Part shown: positions 31,470-42,573 of the stretch, in pieces | Layout of the letters: each line of letters opens with the position of its first letter | Numbering within the stretch: position 1 is the first letter of the stretch | From: Arion vulgaris | Lineage: Eukaryota; Mollusca; Gastropoda; Stylommatophora; Arionidae | NCBI GenBank assembly: GCA_020796225.1 | Contig: CM036758.1 | Coordinates: 67,469,274-67,533,273 of the forward strand | Direction: 5' to 3' | DNA length: 64,000 nucleotides | The notes under the pieces: model-generated | The model's database searches: none | Seen by the model: only the letters and a program-made list of their open reading frames with translations | Told to the model about the DNA's origin: nothing | Position numbers and translations under genes: made by a program

Positions 31470-31610
31470 AGTGATCAACCAAGTTAACCTCTCTTAGTGA
31501 TCTATATGTTTTCACAGAGAACCTGCACACGTTGCGCCTCAGTTCTTAAGCACCTATGTTATGTAGGAGAGGCACAGATGAATTTCAGCTTAGAGTGATA
31601 CTTGAGTTTA
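31470..31610 (-). repeat. Diverged SINE-A-related remnant
   Basis: The order aagttaacctctcttagtga, acctgcacacgttgc and agcacctatgttatgtagg is like 27230-27345. Between 31248 and 31470, and from 31610 to 31800, I see nothing further. Confidence 0.45.
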
Positions 31611-31811
31611 CCTGACTTGACTATCCTAGACATCTTCCGTTCTTTCTCGCACTAAACGTCAATCACTCTTAATTGATAACTTTTCAACCATTCATTGCCA
31701 TTTTTCTGACACTGTGAAGTAGTTTCAGATAAGAAACATTTTCAACCATTTTTTGTGTTTTTGTCACCATCAAGGGATTTTGAGTTTTCACGCTTTATTT
31801 GACTTTTAACA

Positions 31812-32188
31812 GAGCGGAAAAGTTGGATACAGAACATCAGCCATTAACTGTTTTTTCAAGACTGAACAATTCTGGTGCGATGAACAGTCACAATCTTCTC
31901 TGCCGGTTATCGATCTCTAGACATCTACCAAGAGACTCATGTGGGCGCAGCCACTCTGAGATTCTGCTTGACTGTTGGGGGAACAAATCTCATACTGATC
32001 ACAACTGTACTTACACTACTGCCTACTCTTATGGTAGCTCCCCTTTGATCCATACCCGTATTGCCAGACTACAGTGCAGCAATCTGTTTCCAGGGCCACC
32101 ACATGGAGGTGGAGTAGGGTCTGGTCAGAGCCAGCTCACTGACCCTGGAGATGCCTTCTCACCTTTCTCATTGTGCCCATGGCCCTGA
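31812..32188 (+). CDS. Exon-like open stretch, unrecognised (possible terminal exon)
   Basis: A good acceptor (tttgacttttaacag) ends at 31811. From there one frame, entered with the last base of a codon, stays open for about 124 codons to TGA at 32186-32188. The base composition is clearly richer in G and C than the flanks, and the stretch is not repeated in the window. The peptide has ILLDCWGNKSHTDHNC and a Gly/Pro-rich end (FPGPPHGGGVGSG). I recognise no domain. It could be an alternative last exon of the SH2 gene or of an unseen gene, or a chance frame. No phase-compatible donor of good quality was found in the preceding SH2 exon. Confidence 0.3.
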
Positions 32189-32321
32189 AATATAATATCG
32201 CTATGGAGAGATATTCCCACATTTTTAAAGAGATCTTTTTGTTTCTTCTTTTTTAAACACTAATCTGGGATTGTTCATATCCTGTGTTGTATTTAACAGA
32301 TACAAAATGAACACTTCAAAT

Positions 32322-32880
32322 ATTTCAGCCCAGAAAATTATCTGGTCTATAGGACCCATTGTCTGAGCTGTGCAAGAAGCATAAGGTCACCATGCAGTGA
32401 ATACCATCTCACTTTAGAATGAAGTCTCTGTGGTGTACAGGTTAGGTGCTCGCCTGCCATGCCAAAGGTACTCCTATAAAATTCCTGCAAAATATCTTCA
32501 CCATCTTCAAAAATTACATAGAGGACCCTCGCCGGTGCTACAAAGTTCATGCACTGCATCTGCTGAGATCTTCCTGTGTAAGAAAGAGATCAGAGCACAC
32601 ATGGTTGCTCACCGAAGTGCAATGATGATGGTCCTATCAATCAATCAATCACTTTAGAATACCAGGTAATAAAACACCAGACAGACTGGCTAAGGAAGTT
32701 ACTGCAGAAGAGAAACTGAATGTGTCAGTTATGTGTTATCAGAAGAAACAGAGGATTAAATGAATCAGAAAACTACCAATACTAACATAGGATGACTACT
32801 AAACTAGGAACAGATTAGAACAAGTTGTCATTCTGCGCTTCAGAGTAAGACTCAATCGACTCCAGTCATTACTATTGTTA
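32322..32880 (+). mobile_element. LINE-v remnant split by SINE-D
   Basis: RNase H end and following region of LINE-v (caggtctaca-like start; after the SINE, IPGNKTPDRLAKEVTAEE). It has several stops. Confidence 0.8.
32420..32637 (+). mobile_element. SINE-D copy with 12-bp TSD
   Basis: Plus-oriented, near-complete SINE-D with tRNA-like head (gtacaggttaggtgctcgcc) and a tcaatcaatca tail. tcactttagaat lies on both sides (32408-32419 and about 32649-32660). Confidence 0.9.
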
Positions 32881-32931
32881 CTGCCTGTAATATCTCTTGT
32901 TAGGACTCTGTAGGATAGGAAAGACATTATA

Positions 32932-33178
32932 TAGGGTGTTCAACTTAAAAGCAGCCCCAGTGATAAATAGAAATTTGCCAGGTACGCATTGCATCTCGTC
33001 TATTTACTATTTAAACCGGTTCTGACTAGCTTGTCCTACGTCACATTTGTTCATCGCCCTTCCCGCACTACAATTACACACCATCACACAACGTTGACCT
33101 ATACTACGTCATAACTGAACCTTCCATTTCCATACATATACCTTCCATTCACAGGCTGCTTTTAAGTTGAACACCCTG
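32932..33178. mobile_element. Tc1/mariner-type MITE, copy 1
   Basis: 247-bp non-coding element. Its ends, tagggtgttcaacttaaaag and the inverse cttttaagttgaacaccctg, form a 24-25-bp inverted repeat flanked by TA. A diverged second copy is at 55264-55787. Confidence 0.9.
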
Positions 33179-33354
33179 TATTTCTGTCGAATTTAATTTC
33201 TGCGCGGCTAGTGCAGTTGCAGCGAAACTGTTCAGGTTCTTTTCTTTTTGCCACTGACAGAAGAAAAAATTCATTATCCGTACCGGGCAGGGTCTCCCAA
33301 ATGGGGGCCCGCGCTCTAATCCATTTGTCCAGACTCCACAGTTACATGGGTAAA

Positions 33355-33600
33355 AATAAAAGATTGACAATTCAGCCACGTGGCAGCACCCTAAACTGCA
33401 GTGCACATGCTTCAATGATGCCCCAAATTTCATATACTGAGTCATACTCACTGACTGTGAAACAACACTGGAAAGAAAATTGCACAGATCTTTGTGTGAG
33501 CTACAGAAGACAGCGAGTTCAAGTTTTATACAAGAGACACAAGAAAATACAAACAATATTTCAATGGAATGAAATGAAGGATGGAATGCTCCTTTTGTGA
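33355..33600 (+). mobile_element. LINE-v 3' end
   Basis: Contains the acagatctttgtgtgagcta and caagagacacaagaaaatac blocks that end LINE-v at 26800-26890 and 43520-43590. Confidence 0.75.
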
Positions 33601-33775
33601 TTAGTGAAAGGATGTATTTAGTATAATCCTCACAGAGCTATGGATTCAATCCTTAATGTGTAGGGTTCAATTCACAATATAGTCAGTTCCAATCAAAAAT
33701 CTGTTCTCAAATTTTCGAAGTTGGGGATACATTTCTTATCTGCAGCCAGAACAACTGTGTATTTCCTTTTGTTAT

Positions 33776-34140
33776 TTGGACCACCATCATTGCACTTTGG
33801 TAGGTAACCATTTGTATGTACTCCAATATTTTTTATTACAAAGGAATATTTCATGAACTCTGTAGTACCAGCGAGTGTCTTCGGTGTAATTTGTATGATG
33901 GTAATGATTGAAAATTGGGGCATATCATTTACAAGACGTCACCATCAACCACAGTAAACAAGTCGTTGATTCTCTATGAACCACTTATACCTTCAGTAGT
34001 TAGCCATTACTTTCTGAATGATGTGGTCTATTTTTACTGTTCGTAAAAATCCACAGGAACAAATTTGCTTCCAAAGTGCCCGCCGCAGAGTTTGAATCAG
34101 ATACTCTTGGTTGTGATCGAGCTCACTATCGCTAATCCAC
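33776..34140 (-). mobile_element. Old SINE-D followed by SINE-E
   Basis: 33776-33900 keeps SINE-D blocks (ccatcattgcactttggtag, actctgtagtaccagcgag). 33905-34140 is a minus-oriented SINE-E. Confidence 0.7.
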
Positions 34141-34289
34141 AGACACCCAAAGATTATGGTGATGCTTATTGAAATTTGTATTGTTCTTGGAGCAGCCTCA
34201 CCCATACCACAGCTGCAAGGAAGTAAACATCCTTCAGAAGCAATTCATGAACGTGGAATAGAGGGACATCAATGAAAATTACAAGTCAC

Positions 34290-34990
34290 AGCAAGACAGC
34301 ATAAATGGACCTCGCAGAAATGAACAGACAAAGATATTAAAGTTGAAAATTGGACATTACAGTCCCAGAGTCCACCTGCAAAAAAGTAGATCTAAGAGAC
34401 TCTGCTGCTTGTGACTACAAAGCATACCCCAGAACATATCTTGCAAGACTGTCCCATCTTTGTCAGTCTTCTTCTTCAATGATCCAGCGGCACTTGAGCT
34501 TTTGCTCTCCGGCCCAATGCTATATAGTGGTATCTGCATGTGTTTGTAAGTTGCTCTTTTGTGCCGTATAATGTGTTTCATTTATCTGGCCTTGGAGGAA
34601 GGAGGATCTTTCTGATGTCATCTAGTACTTGACACTTGAAAAGGTGGTGGTGAACGGTTTCATGATGATGTGCGCACAGTTGGCACTCTGGAGTGTGTTG
34701 TGGATGAATTCTGTTCAAGTGATTATTAAGTATTATGTGTTGGGTTCGGAGTCTAAAAATGGTGCTCTAATCTCTTCTTGTAAGGTGGTTGATGTTGTCA
34801 TTAAGGTTAGGACTGGCCATATGGCTGTAGACCTCTCTTCCTGTGTTTCCCATGGCCCATCATCTTTGTCAGTCAAATGGTAGACACTGGCCTAAGAGAG
34901 AAACTCTTCAAGATAAATTGGGGACTAACAAAGACCTTTGCTGCACTACCATGTTTGCAGCTCATGTCCGAAAGGAAGCATAGCCAATAT
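34290..34990 (+). mobile_element. LINE-v-like tail split by a minus-strand LINE fragment
   Basis: The left part ends ccagaacatatcttgcaaga, the HILQDCP region. The right part resumes at 34861 with caaatggtagacactggcc. A 392-bp minus-strand piece separates them. Confidence 0.7.
34469..34860 (-). mobile_element. LINE tail nested, with 14-bp TSD
   Basis: The complement reads HIILNNHLNRIHPQHTPECQ, then LCAHHHETVHHHLFKCQVL, a Cys/His knuckle of an RNase H LINE. Perfect duplicates catctttgtcagtc lie at 34455-34468 and 34861-34874. Confidence 0.88.
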
Positions 34991-35039
34991 TGGTCTCAGA
35001 AGAATAAAACTGTTCTTCATATATTAATTTTGCACAGAA

Positions 35040-35165
35040 AGTGACCGGTCAAGATGGCGCGACAAGCTGACAGAGGCGATGAAAGAGACTATCTACGAAG
35101 CACATACTAGGTACCGTTTTAGAAATCTCTTCCTGGCCTGAAGCTGTGAGGCAAACATGATTCGA
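35040..35165 (+). mobile_element. LINE-ii extreme 3' end
   Basis: About 125 bp matching the last codons and tail of LINE-ii: gaaagagactatctacgaag, then cgttttagaaatctcttcct, then gaggcaaacatgattcgaga. Confidence 0.85.
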
Positions 35166-35352
35166 GAAAGAAAGTGACTTTTCAACATACTCTTAGTGAT
35201 TTTTGAACTATCAATAGATTTACATGCACACTAGACCTAATAATGTATCACCCTTCACTGATAGTACAAGGTAATTGACATGTTATCGGAGATCACTAAA
35301 CTTTTTTTCTTGATCCCAAGGAGAAAATGTTAGCACTTTCAGCTAGTTGAAA

Positions 35353-35597
35353 TGCCCGAGTCATTACCGTGGCCCAAATTTGGGGTGTAAAGAATAGAAC
35401 CACTGTTACCTGCACACATGTCGTAAGAGGCGACTAAGGAGGTTTGGCTGAAATCGGATGCACATGTCCTAAACATGTACAAGTCTATGTGTTTAGGGCG
35501 TTTTAAACCAATGTGCAACGTATACACGTTCTGGCAAAGATCAAACATATCACAAAGAGTGATTAAAATTGGTTGTAAAGAACAACGCAAAGAAGAA
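35353..35597 (+). mobile_element. SINE-A copy with 12-bp TSD
   Basis: Plus-oriented SINE-A flanked by agctagttgaaa (35341-35352 and 35598-35609). Confidence 0.92.
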
Positions 35598-35899
35598 GCT
35601 AGTTGAAAGAGACTGAGCACCAATGGGACACCATTAGTGTAGATATTTGTATTTCCAGCCAGTGTTATTAATTTATTTAATGTCAATATAGATGAAGACT
35701 GCAGTGTTGTTAATTTATTTACAAATTATCGACATGCTATTCAGGTTTATTATCAGAGTACAGATGCAACAACTGTGTTATTGATACAAATATTCAGTGG
35801 CCAGATTGCACTCATAAATTCATAAGATATTGTGTGTATATAAATTAGTTGAATAGCTACATTGCATGCTCGTCTGGTATTCAGATGTTCTTTCCTCAA

Positions 35900-36355
35900 G
35901 CTTTGATTAATTGATTGATTGATTGATTGATTGGACCATCATCATTGCACTTCGGTGAGTACCATGTGTGCTCCGATCTCAGCTGCAGTGCACAAACTTC
36001 GTAGCAGCAGCGAAGGTCCTAATGTAATTTTGAAGATGGTGAAGATATTTTTGTAGGAACTTTTATTTTTAATATTTTCTAATGAATTCTGCCTGAGCAG
36101 CGGCTTTCCAGTCTGCTCTTATCGATTTTGAGCTGCCAAGGGTTCTTTTACGTGCTCAAATTGAACACGGGACATATGTTTTATCGGACCTATGTTTTAT
36201 CGTCTGTCTTCAATAGGACTAGGAACTCGATCTCGCCTACTTGGGGATCTCTGGAAAAATATTCAGATGGCTCCACCAGGGAATGAACCTGGCACCTTTG
36301 TCACAAGAGATGAGCACATAACTTTTACGCCACAGAAACGCCCTCGCCGTGGATG
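35900..36355 (-). mobile_element. Full-length SINE-D
   Basis: The most complete minus-oriented SINE-D. The tail (gattgattgattgattgatt) is at 35905, the tRNA-like head at 36355, and B-box-like sequence lies in the complement near 36290. Confidence 0.88.
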
Positions 36356-36750
36356 AGCAATGAAAGATGTGTGACATCAGAATGTGATATTAGTACAGAT
36401 GATCAAAGTTGTATATGAGACAGTTTTATTGATGTTGACATCAATTTAGTGTATGTTATGTAGGTGTATAAATTGTTATCAAAGAAGCTGGTTATATGTT
36501 TTGTGTATATGTATATTTTCTCAGTTTTTGTAAGTCTTTTGTAATCTTTGATCATGAAATTGTTAATGGTACGGTTTTTTCCTGAATACTGATGACTTAC
36601 AATAACATTAAAACAAATACTGACTTTAAACTTTGTTTAGTGTTGCTTTTTTTTGTGTGTGACTTTATCTTTTTCTCCTTCTTGCCCGCTATGAATTCAG
36701 ATGTAGTCAGGGCGATTAATATGGCACCTGACTGATATTTGACCTAACAA
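36356..36750. other. Unassigned AT-rich stretch
   Basis: No recurrent block or frame was recognised. Confidence 0.4.
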
Positions 36751-37750
36751 CCTATGGGGTTAATGACCACCTAACCAACCTTTGCAAGAGCCTTTATACA
36801 AACAGCCAATATACGATTAGAACAAACACAGGACTATCAGAAAAGTTTCACGTAGGGTCAGGAGTAAGGCAAGGTTGCGTACTATCCCCGTTGCTGTTCA
36901 TCACGTATATTGACCACATCTGTAAAATAGCTAACAGCAGCGAAGGAAACAACCTCGGAGAACTCTTAAACGAATTTCTTTTGCAGATGATCAGGCAATC
37001 ATATCAACAACAGAAGAACAGCTACAACAACACATTAACAGACTCCAGTTAGCATGTAACGAATACAACATGAGAATAAACATCGACAAAACAGAAGTAA
37101 TGACATTCGCCAGAGAGGAAAGCACTACCAATATCTGCATCGACAATCGCCTACTAAAACAAGTAAAAGACTTCACATACCTGGGGAGCATTTAACGGAA
37201 GAATAACTGATGAAATTCAACACAGATGCAACAAAGCAAACCAAAGGATAGGGCAAATGGCGCCAATTTTAAAACATATGCAAATATATCACCATGAACA
37301 CACAAAAAGCAATGTTCAACACAATCTTTCTCCCCACATTATGTTACCAGTGCCAAACCTGGACGCTGACAACAAACGATAGAAGAAAACTAGTCACAAC
37401 AGAGATGAAGTGTCTACGCAGAATGCTGGGTGTAACAAGAAGAGACCGTTGAGAAATGAAGACATCAGGAAAAAGTGGGTACAACATCAGTACTAGACTT
37501 CATCAAGAAACAACAAATTAAATGGTTCGCCACGTAAGCAGATTACCAACAGACAGTGCACCTCAAAGAGCAATGCTGCTCCGATACAATATGTACAAAG
37601 CAAAAGGCCGGCCACGCAAAAGATGGACCTCAGAGATAACAGAGGCGACAAAGAGACTATTTACAAAGCGCATACTAGGGCCCGTTTAGAAATCTCTTCT
37701 TGTACTGACGCTGTGAGGCAAACAGGATTGGAGAAATGAAGAAGAAAGAT
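36751..37750 (+). pseudogene. LINE-ii reverse transcriptase, broken
   Basis: The longest LINE-ii copy in the window and the only one keeping RT motifs. GVRQGCVLSPLLF is the conserved RT block before the active site. After a frame change, FLFADDQAIIS carries the catalytic Asp-Asp, with Phe replacing the usual Tyr of YxDD. INIDKTEVMTFAREES and a LGSI block follow. The C-terminal KCLRRMLGVTRR and WFG regions come after further frameshifts. It would have served target-primed reverse transcription. Stops and frameshifts make it inactive. Confidence 0.9.
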
Positions 37751-38089
37751 TTGACAAAAGCGGTCACTAAATGTCTTCACATTTTCAGAATTTATAGCAA
37801 TATTGAAGAGCCATTTGATTCTATGTAAAAGTACAATATCAAATAAACAGCTATTTTAAAATAAACGTTATTAGGTCATAGAGTGAGAGCCGAGACAGCT
37901 CAGTCCCAAGTTGAAATTCTTCAGTTGGAGTGGGATGTGTGTCCAACCGTAACGATTGTCATGTAGACTTGTTTGTTATGGAGGGGATAAAAGCCGATGC
38001 AAGTCTTTTTCAGCCCAAAGACGAACTTTTTATTGGGTTATATCATATCAAAGCGAGTATGCCAACAAACATGACAAATAAGAATTAAC

Positions 38090-38425
38090 TTATTGCAAAG
38101 AATCCTCATTTAGTATTGTATAGATCCCGTGCCGTTGTTCAGAGAACACTAATAGCCGCCCATCGCAAGCAACGATGACAACAGTCTCAGACGTGTGTTG
38201 CAACTCTATGGTGTGTGCGGAGGTGATTGTAGAGTCCAATCCTAGAACATAATTCCCTACCATAGGTGGGGCATACATTATCAAGGTTAGACATGTGGGT
38301 GTTGTGTGTTGTATTTTCGAGCAGCTTGTTTTCTCTGTGCCACAACGGCACACGATTCTCGGCATGCGAGTCCCTCTTGTGTTGTTACAGCGCCACATTT
38401 GGCGACCTTGCGTTAGTGATTCCCG
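38090..38425 (-). mobile_element. LINE-vi C-terminus
   Basis: The complement reads WRCNNTRGTRMPRIVC and then, after frame slips, HTTPTCLTLIMYAPPMVGN, matching the zinc-knuckle region of the copy at 29090. Confidence 0.75.
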
Positions 38426-38500
38426 AAGCAGCTTTATTCACCAGGCCAAAAGACTGAATAGGCAAACCTCAGACCTACCAAAAATTGGCATTCCCCTAAG
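38426..38500 (+). mobile_element. LINE-v, part left of the DNA transposon
   Basis: The frame AKRLNRQTSDLPKIGIPL runs to the left end of the 4.07-kb transposon. It is continued on the far side at 42574 by KSVPEQTPWREETEPE, so the two flanks were once one ORF. Confidence 0.7.
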
Positions 38501-41500
38501 GGGCCATCCATAAATTATGTCAACAACTTTTAGGAAATATTTGACCCCCCACCCCCTCCCCTGTCAACAACTGTCAAACTTCCAACGACCCCCTAATAAA
38601 ATTATGTCAACAAATATTTACCCTCAAACAGACGAACCGTATTTTATACGACTCGCTTAGTACTTAAATATTAATGCAGAAATAAAATAAAAGGTCTACA
38701 CGTACACAAATTATTAATTAAATTATATTACACTTTTTACATTGTTTAACATATTTCAAATTGACTAAACTTTGAATTTATAAACAGACTACTTTATAGG
38801 CCTATTTTGCCGTCAGTTTTTCAAATTTTTCTATCTTCTATCATCTTCCTACGGAGAAGCCAAATGTTCCTCTATTGTTACAATGGGCATTGTCGCTGAT
38901 TTATCATTGATGTCACCTTCTGGAACCAACATATCAGACAAGTCTACATCATCTTCGTCTAACCATTCTGCGCTTAACATCTCTCTATGAGCAATAAATA
39001 CCATCAGTTCTATGTGCCTATTTGCAGCCACTTGCACTGGCCGAATACGTTGTGGTTGAGGAGGTGCATGTGCTAATTACCCAGGTCCAAAATCACGTTG
39101 TCGGTGCAGTTGAACATGCTTCTTCAACATGACTTGTGAAGCAACATAGAGGTGACAGATTTTGCAAATTCGTTCAACCAACGCACTGAATGGAAGGACA
39201 ATATAGATCATATGGAAGAATTTTGAATGCCTTTGCAGATCGAGGTAACATGTTATCAAGTTTCAAAGACTGGTTGAAGGAAGGAAATCTGTGCAAGTAC
39301 CTCTCAGATGCATCAGGTGCTTTAAGGCCTCCAGTAGTCTGGCAGACTGGAATTGGTGGTGGAAGGAATCTATCGGCAACAATATCAAAATATAAGCTTC
39401 GAATTGGCTGGCACAATTTTCATTATGGCATTTCACAATTTGCAAAAAGTATTAACTTGTTCTTACATGGTTTTTGTACCAATCTTGATCTTTAGTTAGC
39501 AAACTTTCTGTCTCAAGTTCAGACACTTCAGGCACAATATACTCTGCACTGTTGGAAAATTGTCCAGAGTGACTTGTGTCCACACTTCTGACAATGTTTC
39601 ACCAGCATATTTGAAATTTGATTTTTCCAATTCCTCATCAATTGTTCTACCTTGTGAGTCAAGGTGGCTTCCAAAATGCTCATGTGGCAGAATTAGGCCT
39701 GACAGTTCTCGGCTCAAAAGAGCCATCCGCCTTTCTACTCGATTAAATGCACTTCTGCCAGGTGCATTCGTTGCAACGAACAATGCATCAAGGTTCTGCT
39801 TCAGAAAATGATGAATTGCCACATCGATGACTTTTTGATACCTTGGATTTTCATCCGGTCCACCATCAACAGACAACATGAGAACAGGTTTGACCAACTT
39901 GTTGCTTTGATCTTTAGTTATAATGTCAAACTCTTCCAATTCAAGCAGCCTTTCATAGTCCAGCCCATGAGCATATGCTGACGATGAGCAATGCTTGCCT
40001 GACCTAATGGCTATGTATGTAGGGCCTGAATAAGTTACAGCTTCAGGTTTGCCCAAACCATCTTTTTGGATTTCAATGCCAGCATAAACAGATGGGATGA
40101 GTTTGTGTTTGGCTGCTACAACCCAGTCATGGTCTGGCAAGGTTACGCGGTATTCGACATGCATTAAAAGTGGAGCCTGCTTGTTAGCTGCTGTCAATCC
40201 AATCAATCTGGCTTTGTCATCTTGGCTGATGAAGCATACTTCTCCCGGTCCCAACATAGAGGCAACTTCTTCAAGGTGATTCAGAGTAGCCGCACAAAAT
40301 CTTCCATCAATGTGCTTTGAGTGTGCATCATTTTGTGCTCTAATTAATTTCACTGGCACAGTTGTTACATGACGTTTCCCCTCCGATGATAAACTTCGTT
40401 TTGGCATTAGCCGAGTGTAAGCAGCACTTCTGTTTATTTGAAAACCTTCATTCTTTAGTTGTTCTGTTAAATCATCGAGAAGAGTTCTGACACTGCGATA
40501 AATATCACTCTGTCTTTTCTCATGAGCAGCAGACCCATATAACGCAATGTCAACAATTGTTTTTGAAAGTAGTGGCTGATCTTCTTCAATTGTTGGTCGG
40601 CCAGCTTTCTGTCGAATCTTCAATTTACTGCCGAGATCAGGATTCTCAGCACAAATTTGACATAAAGTTTCTTTCTTCTTTTTCTGAATATCTTCTGCTT
40701 TTCTTGCTCATATTTCTTCCTCTTTAGTTTTTTTTTCTAGTTCATCAACCTTTATTTTTTTTTCTTTAAGTTCCTTTTCCTGGTCTGAACTTAAGACACC
40801 ACTGTCCTTTCTCTTATACAAGCCAATCAAGTCGCTCTTGAAGATGTTTATCTGACCCTGTAACTCGTCTTGGGCTTTTGTTTTGCTTCACAAGATGTAC
40901 TGGATGGACCAGCTTTTAAGTAGATTGCATTCTGGTCTTGTTCATTAGCTTGTGTTTGATTTTTGACAACTTCTTGTTCAATTTTTTTATCTGTAGCTGA
41001 TTTACAAGGTGGAGCAAGTTCATTCTTCAGAGCCTGACCTGCTCAGAAGCGCATCAGTTTTCCCTTATTTTTTGTGCTATGGCAGCATAATTTCTTAATA
41101 ACGAGTCTACTTTTGCTGGCAAATTATCCTCTTTCTTCAATTTATTCCAAATTTCGTTGACTTCTCTTTGACAATCCTGCTTACGCTTGCTTGGAAATGC
41201 CTTTACATAGGCTTCAAACAACAACTGGTGGCAATTTGGTTTGTCCATTCTTGATCTAAAAAAAACCGAATATTGTTTATATAAAAAGTTATGTTAAATT
41301 AAATAATAATAATAATTTTGTTTCGGTTATATTCAAATTACTCAATTGTATTATTTTACAATAATATTATTTATTCATTTTCAACATTCTGGACATTGAC
41401 TGTATTTGTGAGTTTTCAAATCAGTTATAGATTATCTCAAGATTTTATGGGAGGAGCCAGTCCAGAATTTTTTTCATTTCACTTTTGCATACACTGCATC

Positions 41501-42571
41501 AAACAATAAAAATAAAAAAATAGTTAAAAATTTAGGTACTTACCAAAATCTGTTAAAAGTTTTCACAACAGCACGGGAACAATAATTTTTTTAAAATAAA
41601 CTACCTAATTATTTGATATAACATGAACAAAAATATACCGCTCAAGATTGAATAATCTGTTTGCGTTATTATATATTCTAGATCATCAACTATTCCAATG
41701 CCAAATTTTCAGAAACCTGCTGCTAAAACAACCTCCTTTCACTTTTGATGATGAAAAACTATAAAAGTTCATAACTTCTTACTTTTCAATCAAATCAAAA
41801 CCCTTTCACGTCGTAAACAAAGATGGCAATAAGGAAGTATAAATAAGAGCGGCAGCATGAATTGACTAATGAATAAAAGTGAGTAAGGGCGCTGGTTATT
41901 TCAGTACCTGGTTATTTCGGTACCGATCTCCCCTACTACTAGCTACCCTGAATTGTCTCGGCTCTAATATTATACAATGTTACTTGAATAATAATAATTT
42001 TTCTTTTCCATTATATCTGTTATTTTGTTTTGCTTAAATAAAGAAGAGTCTGCACTATTTCAGTATTTAGTTACTCATCTGCATGGTTGTAGCCTATGCT
42101 TGTCTAGTTTCATTATATATAGGCATGCGTCTTTAAGGCATAGCATACATACTCTTAGTATCATACATAGTAAAATCTTACACATGTCTTATATTAAAGA
42201 GCTCTCAAGTTTCATAGACTCAGTAATCTGTCTGTGGCTTAGAGCAGTCTGTGAATTTATAGTGTCAGCATTCCATGGACTTCTATTAAATATATAATAG
42301 CATTATTAATAATAGAAGACCATGCAGTCATCCGTTAAACATATTCAGATTAATAACATATGTGGTTAGTCTGTCAGCAGTCTACATTGAAGATAAACAC
42401 ATAATAATATGATGCATTGATGCCAAAAGACTAACTTCCTTGGAAAGAGCTCAATCCGGTTAAAATAAAAATGACGTTGACGTCAATTTATCTCGCCTCC
42501 CCCTCGTCAACAATTGTCAGACTTTTCCAGACCCCTCCCCCTATTTTGTTGACATAATTTATGGATGGCCC
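38501..42571 (-). mobile_element. 4.07-kb DNA transposon with TIRs
   Basis: Ends are perfect inverted repeats of 26 bp, starting gggccatccataaattatgt and continuing caacaa (38501-38526 and 42546-42571). A subterminal motif, gtcaacaactgtcaaactt / gtcaacaattgtcagactt, is present near both ends in the same orientation, accompanied by C-rich runs. The inside holds one degenerate minus-strand gene (38849-41248). About 1.2 kb of AT-rich non-coding DNA lies between its start and the right end. Target duplication is unclear. The superfamily could not be named from sequence alone. Confidence 0.9.
38849..41248 (-). pseudogene. Transposase-like gene with C2H2 finger, frameshifted
   Basis: The minus-strand gene starts at ATG 41248-41246 (MDKPNCHQLLFEAYVKAFPS). 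After frameshifts near 41060 and 40890, a Lys/Glu-rich coiled-coil-like stretch and a TGA near 40710 follow. The main open part (40690-39496) has CQICAENPDLGSKLKIRQKA, then GRPTIEEDQPLLS, GKRHVTTVPVKLI, SQDDKARLIG, YSGPTYIAIRSGKH, MLSVDGGPDENPR and ERRMALLSREL. After more frame slips, FLPPPIPVCQTTGGLKAP, LPRSAKAFKILPYD and a perfect C-X2-C-X12-H-X3-H finger (CKICHLYVASQVMLKKH) follow near 39100-39165. An acidic C-terminus ends at 38849. I recall similar long proteins, annotated only as uncharacterised, in several invertebrate genomes. The Asp residues in SQDD and VDGG and a later Glu could form a DDE site; this is inference. Confidence 0.85.
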
Positions 42572-42573
42572 TC

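Noticed and set aside
39190..39495. 101-codon plus-strand ORF inside the 4-kb transposon
   Set aside because: It is the antisense of the transposase-like gene, whose minus-strand reading has the conserved blocks and the zinc finger.
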